From assembly GCA_963082875.1 (NCBI GenBank), contig OY720097.1:3844001-3908000 (forward strand): a stretch of 64,000 nucleotides of DNA, written 5' to 3'. This stretch comes from Corella eumyota. Lineage: Eukaryota > Chordata > Ascidiacea > Phlebobranchia > Corellidae. A model generated the notes under the pieces. It searched no databases, was not told where the DNA came from, and saw nothing but the letters and a program-made list of their open reading frames with translations. The position numbers and the translations under genes are program-made. This document shows positions 11,164 through 23,100 of the stretch, in pieces. Position 1 is the first letter of the stretch; each line of letters starts with the position of its first letter.

Positions 11164-14100
11164 TTATTTTTCTAAACGAACTCGAATGCGAAGAACAAGA
11201 TAACCTAAAAATCTTAGCCCCAAAAAAAAGACCCCTAAAATCATGAAATCAAAGCCAAGATTGTTTTTTTTAATGTCCATTTCTTGTAAGACTATGGTTG
11301 GGTCTTCAAACGGACAACCAATATCTGGTAAAACATAAAAGTTTTTATCAAGCATGTATTTAAACTTGCCAAGTTAAAAAAATACATTTTATACCAACCT
11401 TTTTGGTTAAAGCATTGTATATTGGTTCGATTCAAACCATATATTGAAATAATAATGCCCTCAAAACCATACCGAACATAAGAACCATAACTTATCCATT
11501 TAAGATACCATGGAATGGTTTCAAACCGCACAAAAAAGCCAGAGAATAGCAAAATAGGAACTGTTGTCATGGGCCCCACGTATGTAGCGACCTTCAAAAA
11601 ATCATTTATAAAAATCAATAAGTGTCGTAGCCTCGACATAAAAAGAATTTACAATACGAACAAATCGCTTTCTCTTTTGTGTTTGAGGAACTTTCCTTTT
11701 GTGTTTAAATCAAACATAAGTACCAGCTGCTTTGTTTAATAAAACAAAAACATAACAATGTCGTAACTGGATTTTCAAATTCCCCATTTCGATATACAAT
11801 CTAGTTCCTCATTTATATTTACCAAGCTTGATAAAGAAAGTTGTGTTATTTAATGAAGGTCGTTGAAATTTACTTTCATATCCGTATTTTGTACAATGAA
11901 AACAAAGGTGTAATAACAAACTATACAATTTTGGATGGTGTAAGTTAATTGTATTGTGTAAGTTTAACCCTTGAACTTGGATTGTATTATATTGACCCTT
12001 AAACTCTTTACAATACCTGTAGAGATGTAGATGCTGCTCCGATAAGCAATCCCAAAGATTGGGCTACGACTGAAGTCATCACAAACAATGCCACGAACAA
12101 AAAAAATCGATCGGCTTCATATGGCTGTGACGTCATAAAATAGACAATGGTACAATAAAAAACAGGAAAAATAATCTGAATTAATAAAATATAATTTAAG
12201 GTTCAAGGGTGTAAAGGTAGCAATCCAAAATATATAATGCAAAAAAAACAAGTATAAAAATTAAGTTGGGAAAACTCCCCAAAAGCTGCAAAAAGTATCT
12301 GACTGTGTACTTTTTGGTTTATTGTATACAATTTCAGGTAAGTAATAGCTCTAAAACAGAAAACAGTATCTAACAAGGTACTTTTCAGCTTTTTTAAACC
12401 AAATGTAATGTGTTAAATTATATCCTCCACAAGGGGATTTTTTTTTTTTTTTACTGTCACGGTTGTTTAGTTATATACCTACTTTTTAAGCTAGATATTT
12501 AAAAAGAACAATTCTTAAATAAGCAAATGTAATTCTTAGTTAACACATTTTCTACCTGAAAAGGAATATCTGCTAATGTTTTCGCAATATAATAAGCCTT
12601 CAACGAATACCAATAGTTCATGTGTTCCCGCATAAATATAGTTATTTCCATTGGAACTAAATGGAACAAAAATTTTGTCAAAATTTAATACTCAATCTGT
12701 ATAAATCAACTGATAATAAAACTTACATGTTAAGACAGTGGGCATTAAAGATGCAAACATAATAAATAGAACAGAGAAAAATAAGAATCCGGTGTTGTTC
12801 AAAACCTTTTCTGCATCTTGGCCAATATCGAGATATAGCAAACCCATAAGAATTCCGATCAAAATATGACTCATAAATCGAATATGAGTGAGCAACTAAA
12901 AGTTAAAAAAATAAATTATCTCCATTTTGAGTTTTTATAAAAAAAATTCCGATCACTTGTACTTTACGGTTCTCATAAAAACTCATGTACTTTACGGAAC
13001 TTGTTAATTCCCTCTTATACTTTGCGGTCCTCGCTAATTCTCTCTTATAATTTACGGTTCTCGCTAATTTTCTTTCGTACTTTATGGTCCTCGCTAATTT
13101 TCTCTAGTACTTTACGGTCCTAAGTTTTACCGAGAACTGTAAAGTTCAAATGATCGCAATATTCTTACCTGGTCTCTAACTATTGAAATAAAAGTTCTTT
13201 TAAAAAGAACGGCAAATTGGGTTAATCCACTTGTGTTAAAACCCTGGCAAGCTTTGATCTCCGAATCGGAGTTCATCTGCAAAGAAAAAATTGTTTTTTT
13301 TTTAATTAAAACGAAAAATAAAATAACTTCTTTAAAAAATGTTTTGGCTACGTTTTTGATCATTAGTTGATCTGTTGCTTTATTCTTGTTCAATGATTCC
13401 TTGTCTTCATTTTCCATTTTCATCCAAACTTGTTCAGCAATATTTGAAGAGCTTTCAGCAACTTTGTTGTTCGTTATCTATCAAACCATCGAAGAACTTT
13501 TCGTTTTTTATGTATTTTTTGATTTGTTTACATTATGAATAAGTTTTACCTCCTTGTCATAGGAGTATATCTCGCATTTTCCAGCCTCAACTGCTTTCAC
13601 CAACAAATGATTCACATCTCCATATTCTCCTGATGCTACTTCAATTACTAAACAAAACAAAAATATATTCTTCTGAACGAGTTTCTTTAATAAAAGCAAA
13701 GGCCGGTAAGAACTTAACTTAAATTTAGGTAGCCTACTGCTTACCATAATCAGCAGGGTTGTGATATTGTGGACAGTTTAAACCATTGTCTCTTAGAAAT
13801 GGAAGGAGGCCCGGAACAGGACCTTGGTAAACGCACTGACCATTCCCAAGAATAAACAACTAAAAGTTAAAAATGGTAAAATCACAGAGTTTAAAGATAA
13901 ATATATGCAATAAAACATGCTGTGCTTAGGCTATAGAAATTTGTTAACACAGTTCAAAGCGTTAAGGTAGAGTGCCCAAAGGCTAGGCTTGTTACAATAG
14001 CGTAAAACGTTTGCTTAGTGTTTTTTTTTTCTGCGAACTTGCAAACTTGCAATTAAAGTTTGAAAAGCTTTAGCAGTTACGGTTGAACGTAACATTTTTG

Positions 14101-17100
14101 CGATGTATTTTGTTTCTTTTTCAGCAAATTGATGCTGGATTTAAAAAAACACCCTTATACCTTATCGAACATTTCGAACAGTTTGGCAGATGGCTGATGT
14201 ATTGTACACAAAACGGTTCTGCCCCCAGATGCTAGTGATTTCAACATCGACAACACCTGAAAACTAGAAACACTATCCAACCCACTGAAAACATAACATA
14301 TATGATTGTTTACCACAATGACGTAATTAACCTTAGAAATCGAACAAGAGAATCCTTTCAACAAAAGACTAAGCTAAGGTTAATCTTAAAAGCTTAGCAA
14401 AAATTCCCGTTTTTCTTAAGCCAATAAACAAAATACAAATAAATTGATACTTCATTTCTGTTTAATATGTATTGACTTTTTTGGTATACCTTGTCGGCTC
14501 GTCGAACAACATAACTGGGGGATTATTAACCAACTCTAATGCGATAGCCAATCTCTTGCGTTGACCTCCTGATAAATTTGAAGTCCAAGTTTTCTTGCAG
14601 GGCATCAGACCCAGTGTGCCAAGAATTTCGTTGACAATTTCTTGTTTTGATTGCGTCGAAGCATTTCGGTCCAGTTTAAGATTCGCAGCAACCTGATTGT
14701 AATCATATAAAATAATAAGCACATGGTAAATAAGGAAACGACAATGGTAATTAAGGGAACGGCAATGATTCTTAACAATCCCCAATTTTTAATGTTTAAT
14801 ATAAATTTTGGCCTAGTGAGTTTAAGCATTAGATTTTTTGCTAATATAGTAAATTATTGTTGCAACATATGAACAACCTTACTAGGCTTAAGCTTTAATG
14901 ACAGTAAAAGCCATTTAAAAACGCATTTTTTGTAAGTTAATACTTTTGGAAGTTATTTTGCAACTATGACTTGCCATCATCGACTCCACAACAGTTAGGT
15001 AAGGAAGAAGTCGATCATCCTGCATGATGTAACAAGATTGTTTTCTAAAAGATCTCGAGTCACGTGGGCTGTCGTTGATCAAAATTTCACCCTTGACCCC
15101 ACGTTCTCTACAAAACAACAATCATTTTTTTTTAATTAAAAAAAGTGTAATTTGTATAAAAATTTCAACCATCCCCAAAAAAAAATTTTTGAGTAAGATT
15201 TTTTAGAAACCATAAGTTACCTGTACCCAGCCAAAACATTTAGTAATGAACTTTTTCCCGCTCCTGATGGACCTAAGATGCCAGTAAGTTGACATGATGA
15301 GAATTGCCCATCCAGGCATTTTAGTATACACTTGTAACCTGGTTAACACAATTTAAGGTAATTTAATATGTTACGTTTGTTGTGTACTATTTAATTTAAT
15401 TTAAACTCTAATTGAAAGTTTAATTTTTTAATTTTTCTTTTAATATTAGTTAGGGCATGACGTAAATTTTACGGTTTAAGAGTTTACAGATCAATTAGGC
15501 TACACAAAAATTTACTATGGTAACTTAAACAATATTTACGTTTTTATTAACTGAAAGAGTATAATGGCATAATAATAAATACTATAAACAAAAAACACTT
15601 ATTTATTTAGTATAGAGCACGATACAACACAACTGTACCCTGTCATTAAAATTTAAGTTAATATTTAATTAATTTCTTGTTATAACACATTTTTAGTATA
15701 TTTACTTTATTGACATTTTTGTGTATTTTAAAAACTTTTCTTGTTTATTTTATGAATAATATTTAAAAAAATTTAATGCCTATAAAACATAATTTAATTT
15801 AAGAATTTTATTTCAGTTGACGCATATACTCAGGAAAGGGTTTAGTGAAGTAAAAAAATTCACAAAGGCCTGGATAAAAACAAATTTTAATGGGTATTTT
15901 TAAAAGATTAAGTTACAGCGTTAGAAAATTTTTTTGGTATACGGTTTACAGCCATGGGTATTTTACATACAAAAATACCCTTATTTACACCATTACCCGA
16001 GCGTTAAAAGCCGGAAATGGATTTTTGGGATAAAGTCAAAAAGTCTAGCCAAACGAATATAAACTTAGTACTGCACCGTATATTAAAACAACGAAGATAC
16101 TTTTTTAAAATTAAAAATTTTGTCTTACTATTTTTAATTAATTTTGCACGAAGAGGCGTATCATTAAATAAATAGACACAATAGAGGCGTATCATTAAAT
16201 AGACCAATTGGGTTCTTGTGTTGTTTATTAAAGCGATCACGCGATTTAAATTTCAGTTCTGCATTTTAAGCCAATCGCAACAGAGTATTTGCAGAACTGA
16301 GAACCGCTATTGACACGAACGCGATAAAGTTCAATAAATTATGTAAAAAAAGACAGGGTTTTTCCCAAATACGAATAAATTGTATAATACAGCTACGCAT
16401 ATTTACATAACATTGAAATATTGTTTGCTCTTTCTTTACTGTTTACCCTGATAAAATAATTTATTAAAAGTTTTGTAAAGATTCAAGTAAGTCAACATTT
16501 AAATATATGTTTGAACACTTGTGCAATTTTAAATTAAAGTTTTTTTCAAATACAATATTTTACTTATGTTGAAACACAATGCCATTTTACAACCTACACA
16601 AAAGTTTTTACAATGGCTTTGTTAAATAATAACAAGCCAAACTTTAATAATGGCTAAGTTTACACGAAGCTTTGTATGGGGCTTTATGTTTGGGTGCTTA
16701 AAAAGGAAATTAAAAAAAAGAAAAAGGAGGAGAGGCGGAATCTTAAATAATAACACGCGGAATCGCGGAATTTGCGTTGATTTATTATTCAAGGAAACTA
16801 TCATTTAATAGAAAACTTAATACTGGCAATATGACACTTTTTAGTTACAGTTTGATTTAAAAAAAAAATTATGAACTAAATACAAAACGGTCAACGCAAT
16901 TTCGCGTTTTATTTTTTTAAATTCCGTATTTCTGTTTTCAGTTCCCTTTATTTCTCCTTGCCCAAATTCCGTGTTCCGTATGTTTGAGTAGCGCACTTTT
17001 TATGGTACACATACCAACCAGGCCTGTCAGCTTAAAACATTTAGCTCCACACCGCCAAAGTTGGTTAAACACTGACTGCTATTGTTATGTCTGTCGTTTA

Positions 17101-18069
17101 CTCATGTGAGTCGCACGGTAATTGGTTTAGGGCTATACAGTTTAATAGGCGTGTCGAGGGCGTTTTGAACAAAGAAATCGCGCTTAACAACGCCACCATC
17201 CGGTTACATTTTATACACAATTTTGTCAAGGCACGTGTTTTAAATGTAATTGTATAAATTACAACAAATTAAGTAAATAAAAATTATTTATATGTTTAAT
17301 AACCACGATGGCCATGGAATATTTTTAAAAAAAATTATATTAAAATACCAAATAAAAACAAAATATGTGTTAAAATAATACCTTTGCTTTTAAATATTGA
17401 TCCTTCTCGCACAGAATAGCTAAGTTTTTGAAATTTAATTTCTACTGGTTTTCTCTTTGGTAAGTGGCCAAACTTTTGGGCATCATTTAACTTGTTATGA
17501 ACCTAAAAAAAACAATACACATATTCATATATATATAGTCTTATTCTTAAACATTTTTATTAAAAAAAATAAATAAATAAACAGTTAAAATTAAAAAGAT
17601 ATAAAAAAAAATATTAACAAAAAGTAAAACAGTAAAAGTATAAAAAAAAATTAAAAAAATAGAAATATAAAAATATTTTGTTTTTTAAAACCCTGAAGTA
17701 ACATAAGCAAAGTAATTAAAAGCAGTTTATTAATTAATGTAATAAAGTAAATATAAAAAACTATTAATAAAAAAACTGACTAATTAAACACAATTAATAT
17801 AACGTTAATAAAAAATAATGTTAATTAAAAATATTTACTAATACACCTAAAACACTTAAAATTATTTAAAACAAAAAAAGAAAATTTAAATTCTAAAATA
17901 CCTTCTTAATAAGAACCGAGGGAGTCGAAGTCGCAGGTTTCGAAAATTCCGCGGACTTTGAACCCGAGTTGTGAAAAGCGACAGAACTCGACTCTGGTAG
18001 GTCGTTGGTCGTCATAGATACGATCACCGATGACGTAGAGCCGCTGCGTGGGGTTGCTGAACTGTTCAT
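11164..18069 (-). CDS. ABCG1/ABCG4-like half-transporter (lipid/sterol exporter family)
   Basis: Fifteen exons on the minus strand encode about 700 residues: 18069-17902, 17502-17382, 15338-15221, 15107-14975, 14692-14490, 14284-14161, 13859-13745, 13647-13550, 13477-13352, 13276-13169, 12895-12727, 12656-12556, 12175-12016, 11591-11399, 11324-11164. The ATP-binding domain comes first, with Walker A (GPSGAGKSS), Q-loop ([13 protein letters not shown]), signature ([14 protein letters not shown]), Walker B ([12 protein letters not shown]) and H-loop ([12 protein letters not shown]). ABCG1/4 hallmarks follow: [62 protein letters not shown] and YVRYGFEG, then the C-terminal helix. Half-transporters of this family dimerise and export sterols and phospholipids; activity here is inferred from family. 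All catalytic motifs are intact. Intron 4 has a GC donor (ATG|GCAAGT). Intron 2 is about 2 kb and full of repeats. Confidence 0.93.
12957..13125. repeat. Intronic minisatellite, about 30 bp x 5-6
   Basis: Imperfect tandem units of about 30 bp share the core tactttacggtcctcgctaa and lie in ABCG intron 10. The left units are more diverged and the central ones most alike. Confidence 0.8.
16690..16985. mobile_element. Decayed MITE-like inverted repeat
   Basis: The left arm contains gcggaatcttaaataataa then cacgcgg...tttgcgttga. The right arm contains the reverse complement pattern (gtcaacgcaatttcgcg then a T-run and attccg). The same words form the inner arms of the element inserted in MCO-A' at 50276-50910, so both belong to one family. 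This copy is older and less symmetrical. Confidence 0.6.
17085..17215 (+). repeat. Dispersed repeat, copy 1 of 3
   Basis: Shares ttatgtctgtcgtttactcatgtg-type start, a ggcgtgtcgagggcgtt-type middle and aacgccaccatccggttaca-type end with copies at about 28943-29080 and 56248-56384. The two latter are copies of each other through the large duplication; this one is the independent, diverged member. Confidence 0.65.
17520..17880. repeat. Low-complexity A/T-rich intron sequence
   Basis: Intron 1 of the ABCG gene is almost pure A/T with short A runs; no unit repeat was seen. Confidence 0.6.
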
Positions 18070-20039
18070 TTTGTAGCAATTTTAAAAGTCAATCGGATAT
18101 CCTTAAAGTTATTACTTTTTATTAAAACACAACAGCGCTTGTACTATGGGAAATGAAATATATTTGTATTTGTTAAAAATGCTTGTTCAGTTATAGTATG
18201 AATAAAAAAAAACTAATAAACAAATTTATAACAAATTAAAAATTTGGTTAGAAAACAGTTTTTTAATTTATTTTTTAATGCTGAATTATATATTTTATAT
18301 AAAGCTGACTCAAGTTTTTTTTGAAAGGCTGTTATTTTCTATTAGTTTAATATTACAACTATGTCACCCGCAATGTCAGTCTTTTACATAGTTACTTCCT
18401 TGTTTATCTGTGAACATCTAATATACTTTAAATAAGCTTATTTACATGTGCAAAAAGGCAATAAAAATTGAATGTTTTTATACATATTTGAAAACTGCAC
18501 TCTATTAGTACCTGAAATAAGGCAATACCAATGCTATTACGTAACTTCGACAATGCATTTTCTTATTGTACAGCTAAATTAAGTGCTTTGTATTTGCATA
18601 TAAACCAATTTCATTCAAATGTGGGTGTTTAAAAATAATACTGAAGCTATTTATTTCCGTACTCCCCTTTTATATTTCTTGTGTTAGTCTACTTTTATGC
18701 AGCAAACCTAATATCCTTACTTAAAAATACAAAACTTTTGCGCTTGGCTTACCTTCTTATAAATTATTTAGTGCTACTCTGTAACGTTTCTTGCTAGCCT
18801 AGCTTAAGTATATTGGACCATCAACGCAAGGTCTCAATAAATAACAATATCACAATATACTGACGCTTTAAGCCAATATTTAAAAAGGAAATGCATGTTA
18901 GTAAATTTGTATACCCTTCACTCTATTTCATTTCTATTGTACATATGTTGTGTACGATAAAATTACCGCTTTTTTATTCGTGGCTGACTGCAATTGATTG
19001 GTTTGTTAATTAGTAATTCGATTAGTTCCCAATTTTTTTTTAAAAATGAAATCATTCTTGCAATTCCCGAATTTTTTATTCGATAAACAATCCTTTATAT
19101 AGATTTTATTTGAAGTTACTTTCGGTCACATTGATTTTGGGAAAGGTTACTCGCGAACAATTTCCGAGTATTTTTTGGCACTCGGTTTTAAAAGGGCTGT
19201 GAGAAAATAAAATGCAATTGTGATAATGCTTTAAAATTTTGAAATTAAAAAAATTTACATCTGAATTTTTAAATTATTTTTTAAAAATTGTTTTAATTAT
19301 TTTAACGCACTACTCTATAGAAATAGGAATATTATATTTCTTAGGCTAAGTTTAGTTTAATTTTTAAAATGAAAATACATTTCAGTATTGGTCGACATCA
19401 ATTATTGATTTGAAATTGGCGGGCTTCAAAAAGGTCACTAAATTTCAACTTAGGGTAACTCTAGGTTGATTTGTGAATTTTTGACAGAAAAATTATTTAT
19501 TGTTGTAAAATTTTTTGTATTAATTTATTTTGCATTTTTTCAATATAATAACTATCCCAATTAAAACGTTTTTAAATAACCGACGCATTTACATTTTACT
19601 GTAACATTGACCCATGATGTTAAAAAAACGGTTTAAATAAAAATATCGTGTTTATAAAATACAAGCCATCTATTAATCTTCTAAAAATTTAAGTTGCAAA
19701 AATGTAATTTTACAAATAAAAAAAAATATTCTTTAAAAAAATTATATAAAAACGCAAACAATGTAAAATTTGGTACATAGGGTATGATTTTTATATCTTA
19801 TACTTATATATTGGTTAATTTAAAGGCATTACCTCATTTATTTTTATTGACGCACTTTAGCAGTTTGCCAAAAAAATCTAGACAAACGTAACCACGTTTT
19901 TTTATCATCAAAACCAAAGTCCATGAGAAAAAAGTGAATTCTAAGTTAAAAACGTGGTCGTTCGGATTTACAGTATTCCTTACATGCAAAACACTACATA
20001 TCTAAAAGTGTTCAAAGTTATTTTCTCACTGTAACGAAG
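18070..20039. other. Intergenic region upstream of ABCG and MCO-A (divergent genes)
   Basis: AT-rich, about 2 kb, between the start of the ABCG gene (-) and the promoter of MCO-A (+). No ORF with gene-like properties, no RNA gene and no clear repeat were recognised. The proximal ABCG promoter must lie here unless there is an upstream non-coding exon. Confidence 0.5.
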
Positions 20040-20174
20040 CCCTATGTCTATGGTACTGTTTGTGATCATAATAACAATGGCATTGTATAACTTCGCCCAG
20101 CGAAAAAAACAAGCTCATTTGTATAGATGTTGTTCACGACTAAGTCCTAATAAATGTTCTTATAATATGTACAA
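20040..20174 (+). promoter_or_regulatory. Conserved MCO-like gene promoter/leader, copy A
   Basis: Directly upstream of the MCO-A ATG the sequence resembles that upstream of MCO-B (30010-30161) and MCO-B' (57313-57464). Shared blocks include aacaagctcatttgtat and gttgttcacgacta. Conservation between diverged paralogs outside coding sequence suggests core promoter or 5' leader. Confidence 0.6.
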
Positions 20175-23100
20175 ATGATATCAATAATTAGCTTAGTTAT
20201 ATTAGTATTGTCCCATGTGGGAAAGGGGGAGAATGTTATATGTAACAAAACAATTAACCTTAAAGGTATGTAAACTAGCATTCATCTAATAAAACAGCTA
20301 AAAATATAGCAAAATAAATAATAAAATATACTTATTAATATTCTACTGATCTGACTGCAGAAGATATCAAAGATTTACCTCAAATTCGAATTACTGGAAC
20401 TGAAATTTCTTGTGAAAATTCGTACTTTAATCTTCAAGTCAATGTCATTAAACTACCATGGTTTAACATAACGAGAAGAGTGTTTGGGGACAAGTTAGCT
20501 GGGCCTACAATACGCGTACAATCTGGGCATTTAATCTGTCTAAACGTGGTAAGAATATATACAGTGTTTTAATTTATATAACATAAGCTGATCTAGGCTG
20601 TAACAATAACAATATAACTCATGTTATAATACACGTATAGAGTGACCAATTGAACTCCTACGTAAATATACAGTGTTTTGATTAAGAAAACAGTGAATAA
20701 TCTTTTAATATTGATTTGTTTATAAGTAATTGTTTATATTTTAATTTCCTATTTGAAAATATACGTCTAGTTATATAAATGTTATTAGCATAAACTGCTT
20801 TAAATGGCAGTAAGGTTGCCATAACTTTTAAATGAGGTCGTGGGTTCAAACCCCACTGATCTCATGCTGTAGCGCCCTTGAGTAAGGCGCTATAAACGGA
20901 ACGAACTCCAGCCGAGCCAGCCTTTAATCAGCAGCATAATTATCGGGCAAAATATAATCTATAATATCCCAAACTGCCACAGGCAACTCGAGACTGGGTC
21001 GGAGAAACTGATGTTACTCTATGTTTAAGTCGCGCATTCGACTTTCCCACATTGAGGGTAAAGATATATACAAAAAAAAAATTATTAAAATAAATAAAAT
21101 ATTTTAGACAAATAACTTACAAGATATTGAATCTTCGAATGGGTCACCAATTAACTCAACAATAATCTCTTTTCCTGGGGTAAGAATAGCTGAAGGCCCC
21201 ACCATCACTTCAAGCGGGTCAAATGTTTCTTTTGACATTGTCATTAAACCCGAGGAAAGTACCTTGATCAGGTATCGAACCTTCACCCATCCGGATCTAA
21301 GAGTTGGGGGCTCGTTTCTATATCGGGCAGCAATGCCGGGGTTTTCCGCATTTCAGGTCTGTAGAAAATTGAAAAAAATTTTTAAAGTAAAAATAATGTT
21401 TTCTGTATAATTTCTAACTTTAAATTGTATACATAATAACATAGACATAAACGTTTTAAATGGCTTTAAATTTTGGGTACAGTGAATTACAATGTTTTTT
21501 TTTTATAAATTAAGTTAAAAATACATAAATGTCTAAAACATGAATTATTTTGTATAAGGTTGATTCTGGAATGGCGGGTATGTTTATTCTAGAAGATAAT
21601 CCAAACATATTTCTGTCTAACATCTCAGATATTCAACTTTTGTTTCAATCGACGATGCAATATTCGAGAGAATACTTTAATTTTGTGAAATTACAGGAAA
21701 GCGTTGGAGACACATTTCGGTAAGTTTATAGATTTATTACAATAATATACATGAGCAAATAGATTAAAAAAAACGAAATATACGCGGTCAGAAATTCAGA
21801 GTTAAAAACTACTGGCTATTTCATTATTTCATTTTTTATTGTGAAACCTTAGTCATGTAATCGTATCGCGGCGTCCTTAACATTGTAACATAATAAACAA
21901 CGGCTAGATCAGCATAACAACTTAATATTACAACATTTAAAACTAGAAAGTGTAATCTGCTATATTGTTTTTATTAGGAATATTTACATGTAGCACTGCA
22001 CTAAAAGTAACCTACGTCAATTAAAGTGTATGAAACATTAGGTCATCGATTTACTCTGTTTTAAGTTATACTAAGTCTATTGTTTGCAGCCTTTCTGAAA
22101 GCCTGAACTCGTGTTTACAAAATTCCATTCATGGAGTAAACTATCTCACAGTCAATGGAAAAATCCAACCAACAGTTTATTTAAAAACTGGGCAACTAAG
22201 AAGAGTAAGGTAAGTATTTCAATATATATTTAAAAAAGTAGTTAACAACGTTCTACCGTTTTTTTTTAAAACACTATTTCTTGTAATTCATTTTTAGTTG
22301 AAAATTACATCTAAAAGTATTACAGTATATATATCATTTAGTTAAAAATTACATCTAAAAGTATTACAGTATATATATCATTTTTTACCTAGTTTTCTTT
22401 AAAAACCCTTTCTTTTTATTTTAGATTAGCTAACGCGGGCTCTACAGACACTTTACTTTTAAGTTTAATAGGGGATGGTTGTTTAGTTGAAGAAATTGCC
22501 ATCGACGGTTACTACTTCTCCTCACCAAAACGACAAGTTTTTAACCGAACTCGTATACTGCCAGGCTCGACCGCTGATTGGATAATAATTTGTCAACACG
22601 CTGGATTATATGAGGTATGTATTTTAGTTATCTTGCAACTCTATACGTAGTTTTTAACAAACTCAGTATACAATTATTGTTAAAGGTTAAAGGCTTGGTA
22701 AAGCAGCTAGTCTACATATAAAAAATCAATACTTCAACTTTAAATTTATAACATAATAAAATTACAATCACAGGTTGTCTCGACACCAATTTCCAACGAC
22801 GATATAAATAAAATTAATATCTACGACGGGGTCTTATTATATTTAAACGTTACTGGTTCAACGGTAAATGCCAGTTTGCCAGAATTTAATATAACCGGGG
22901 ATTACCCGGATTTGAGTAACGTCGGTGATGCGGAAATTAATAGATACGAACTCGAAATTTTACCTTCGGGTTTAATCAACAGAAAAAAACTAAACACAAC
23001 TTTCACGTAAGATTTTCTTAATTTATAAAGCCTATAAACAAACTTTATATTTTTATCGGCATATGCTGTTTAATTAAGGCGTGCTTAAGCTATATGCAAG

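Larger units (their letters stand above)
15339..17381. other. Large ABCG intron 2 with repeats
   Basis: Most of this 2 kb intron is AT-rich sequence without coding signal. A short direct repeat (gaggcgtatcattaaata twice) lies at about 16155-16205. A MITE-like inverted repeat lies at about 16690-16985 and a dispersed repeat at about 17085-17215. Confidence 0.7.
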
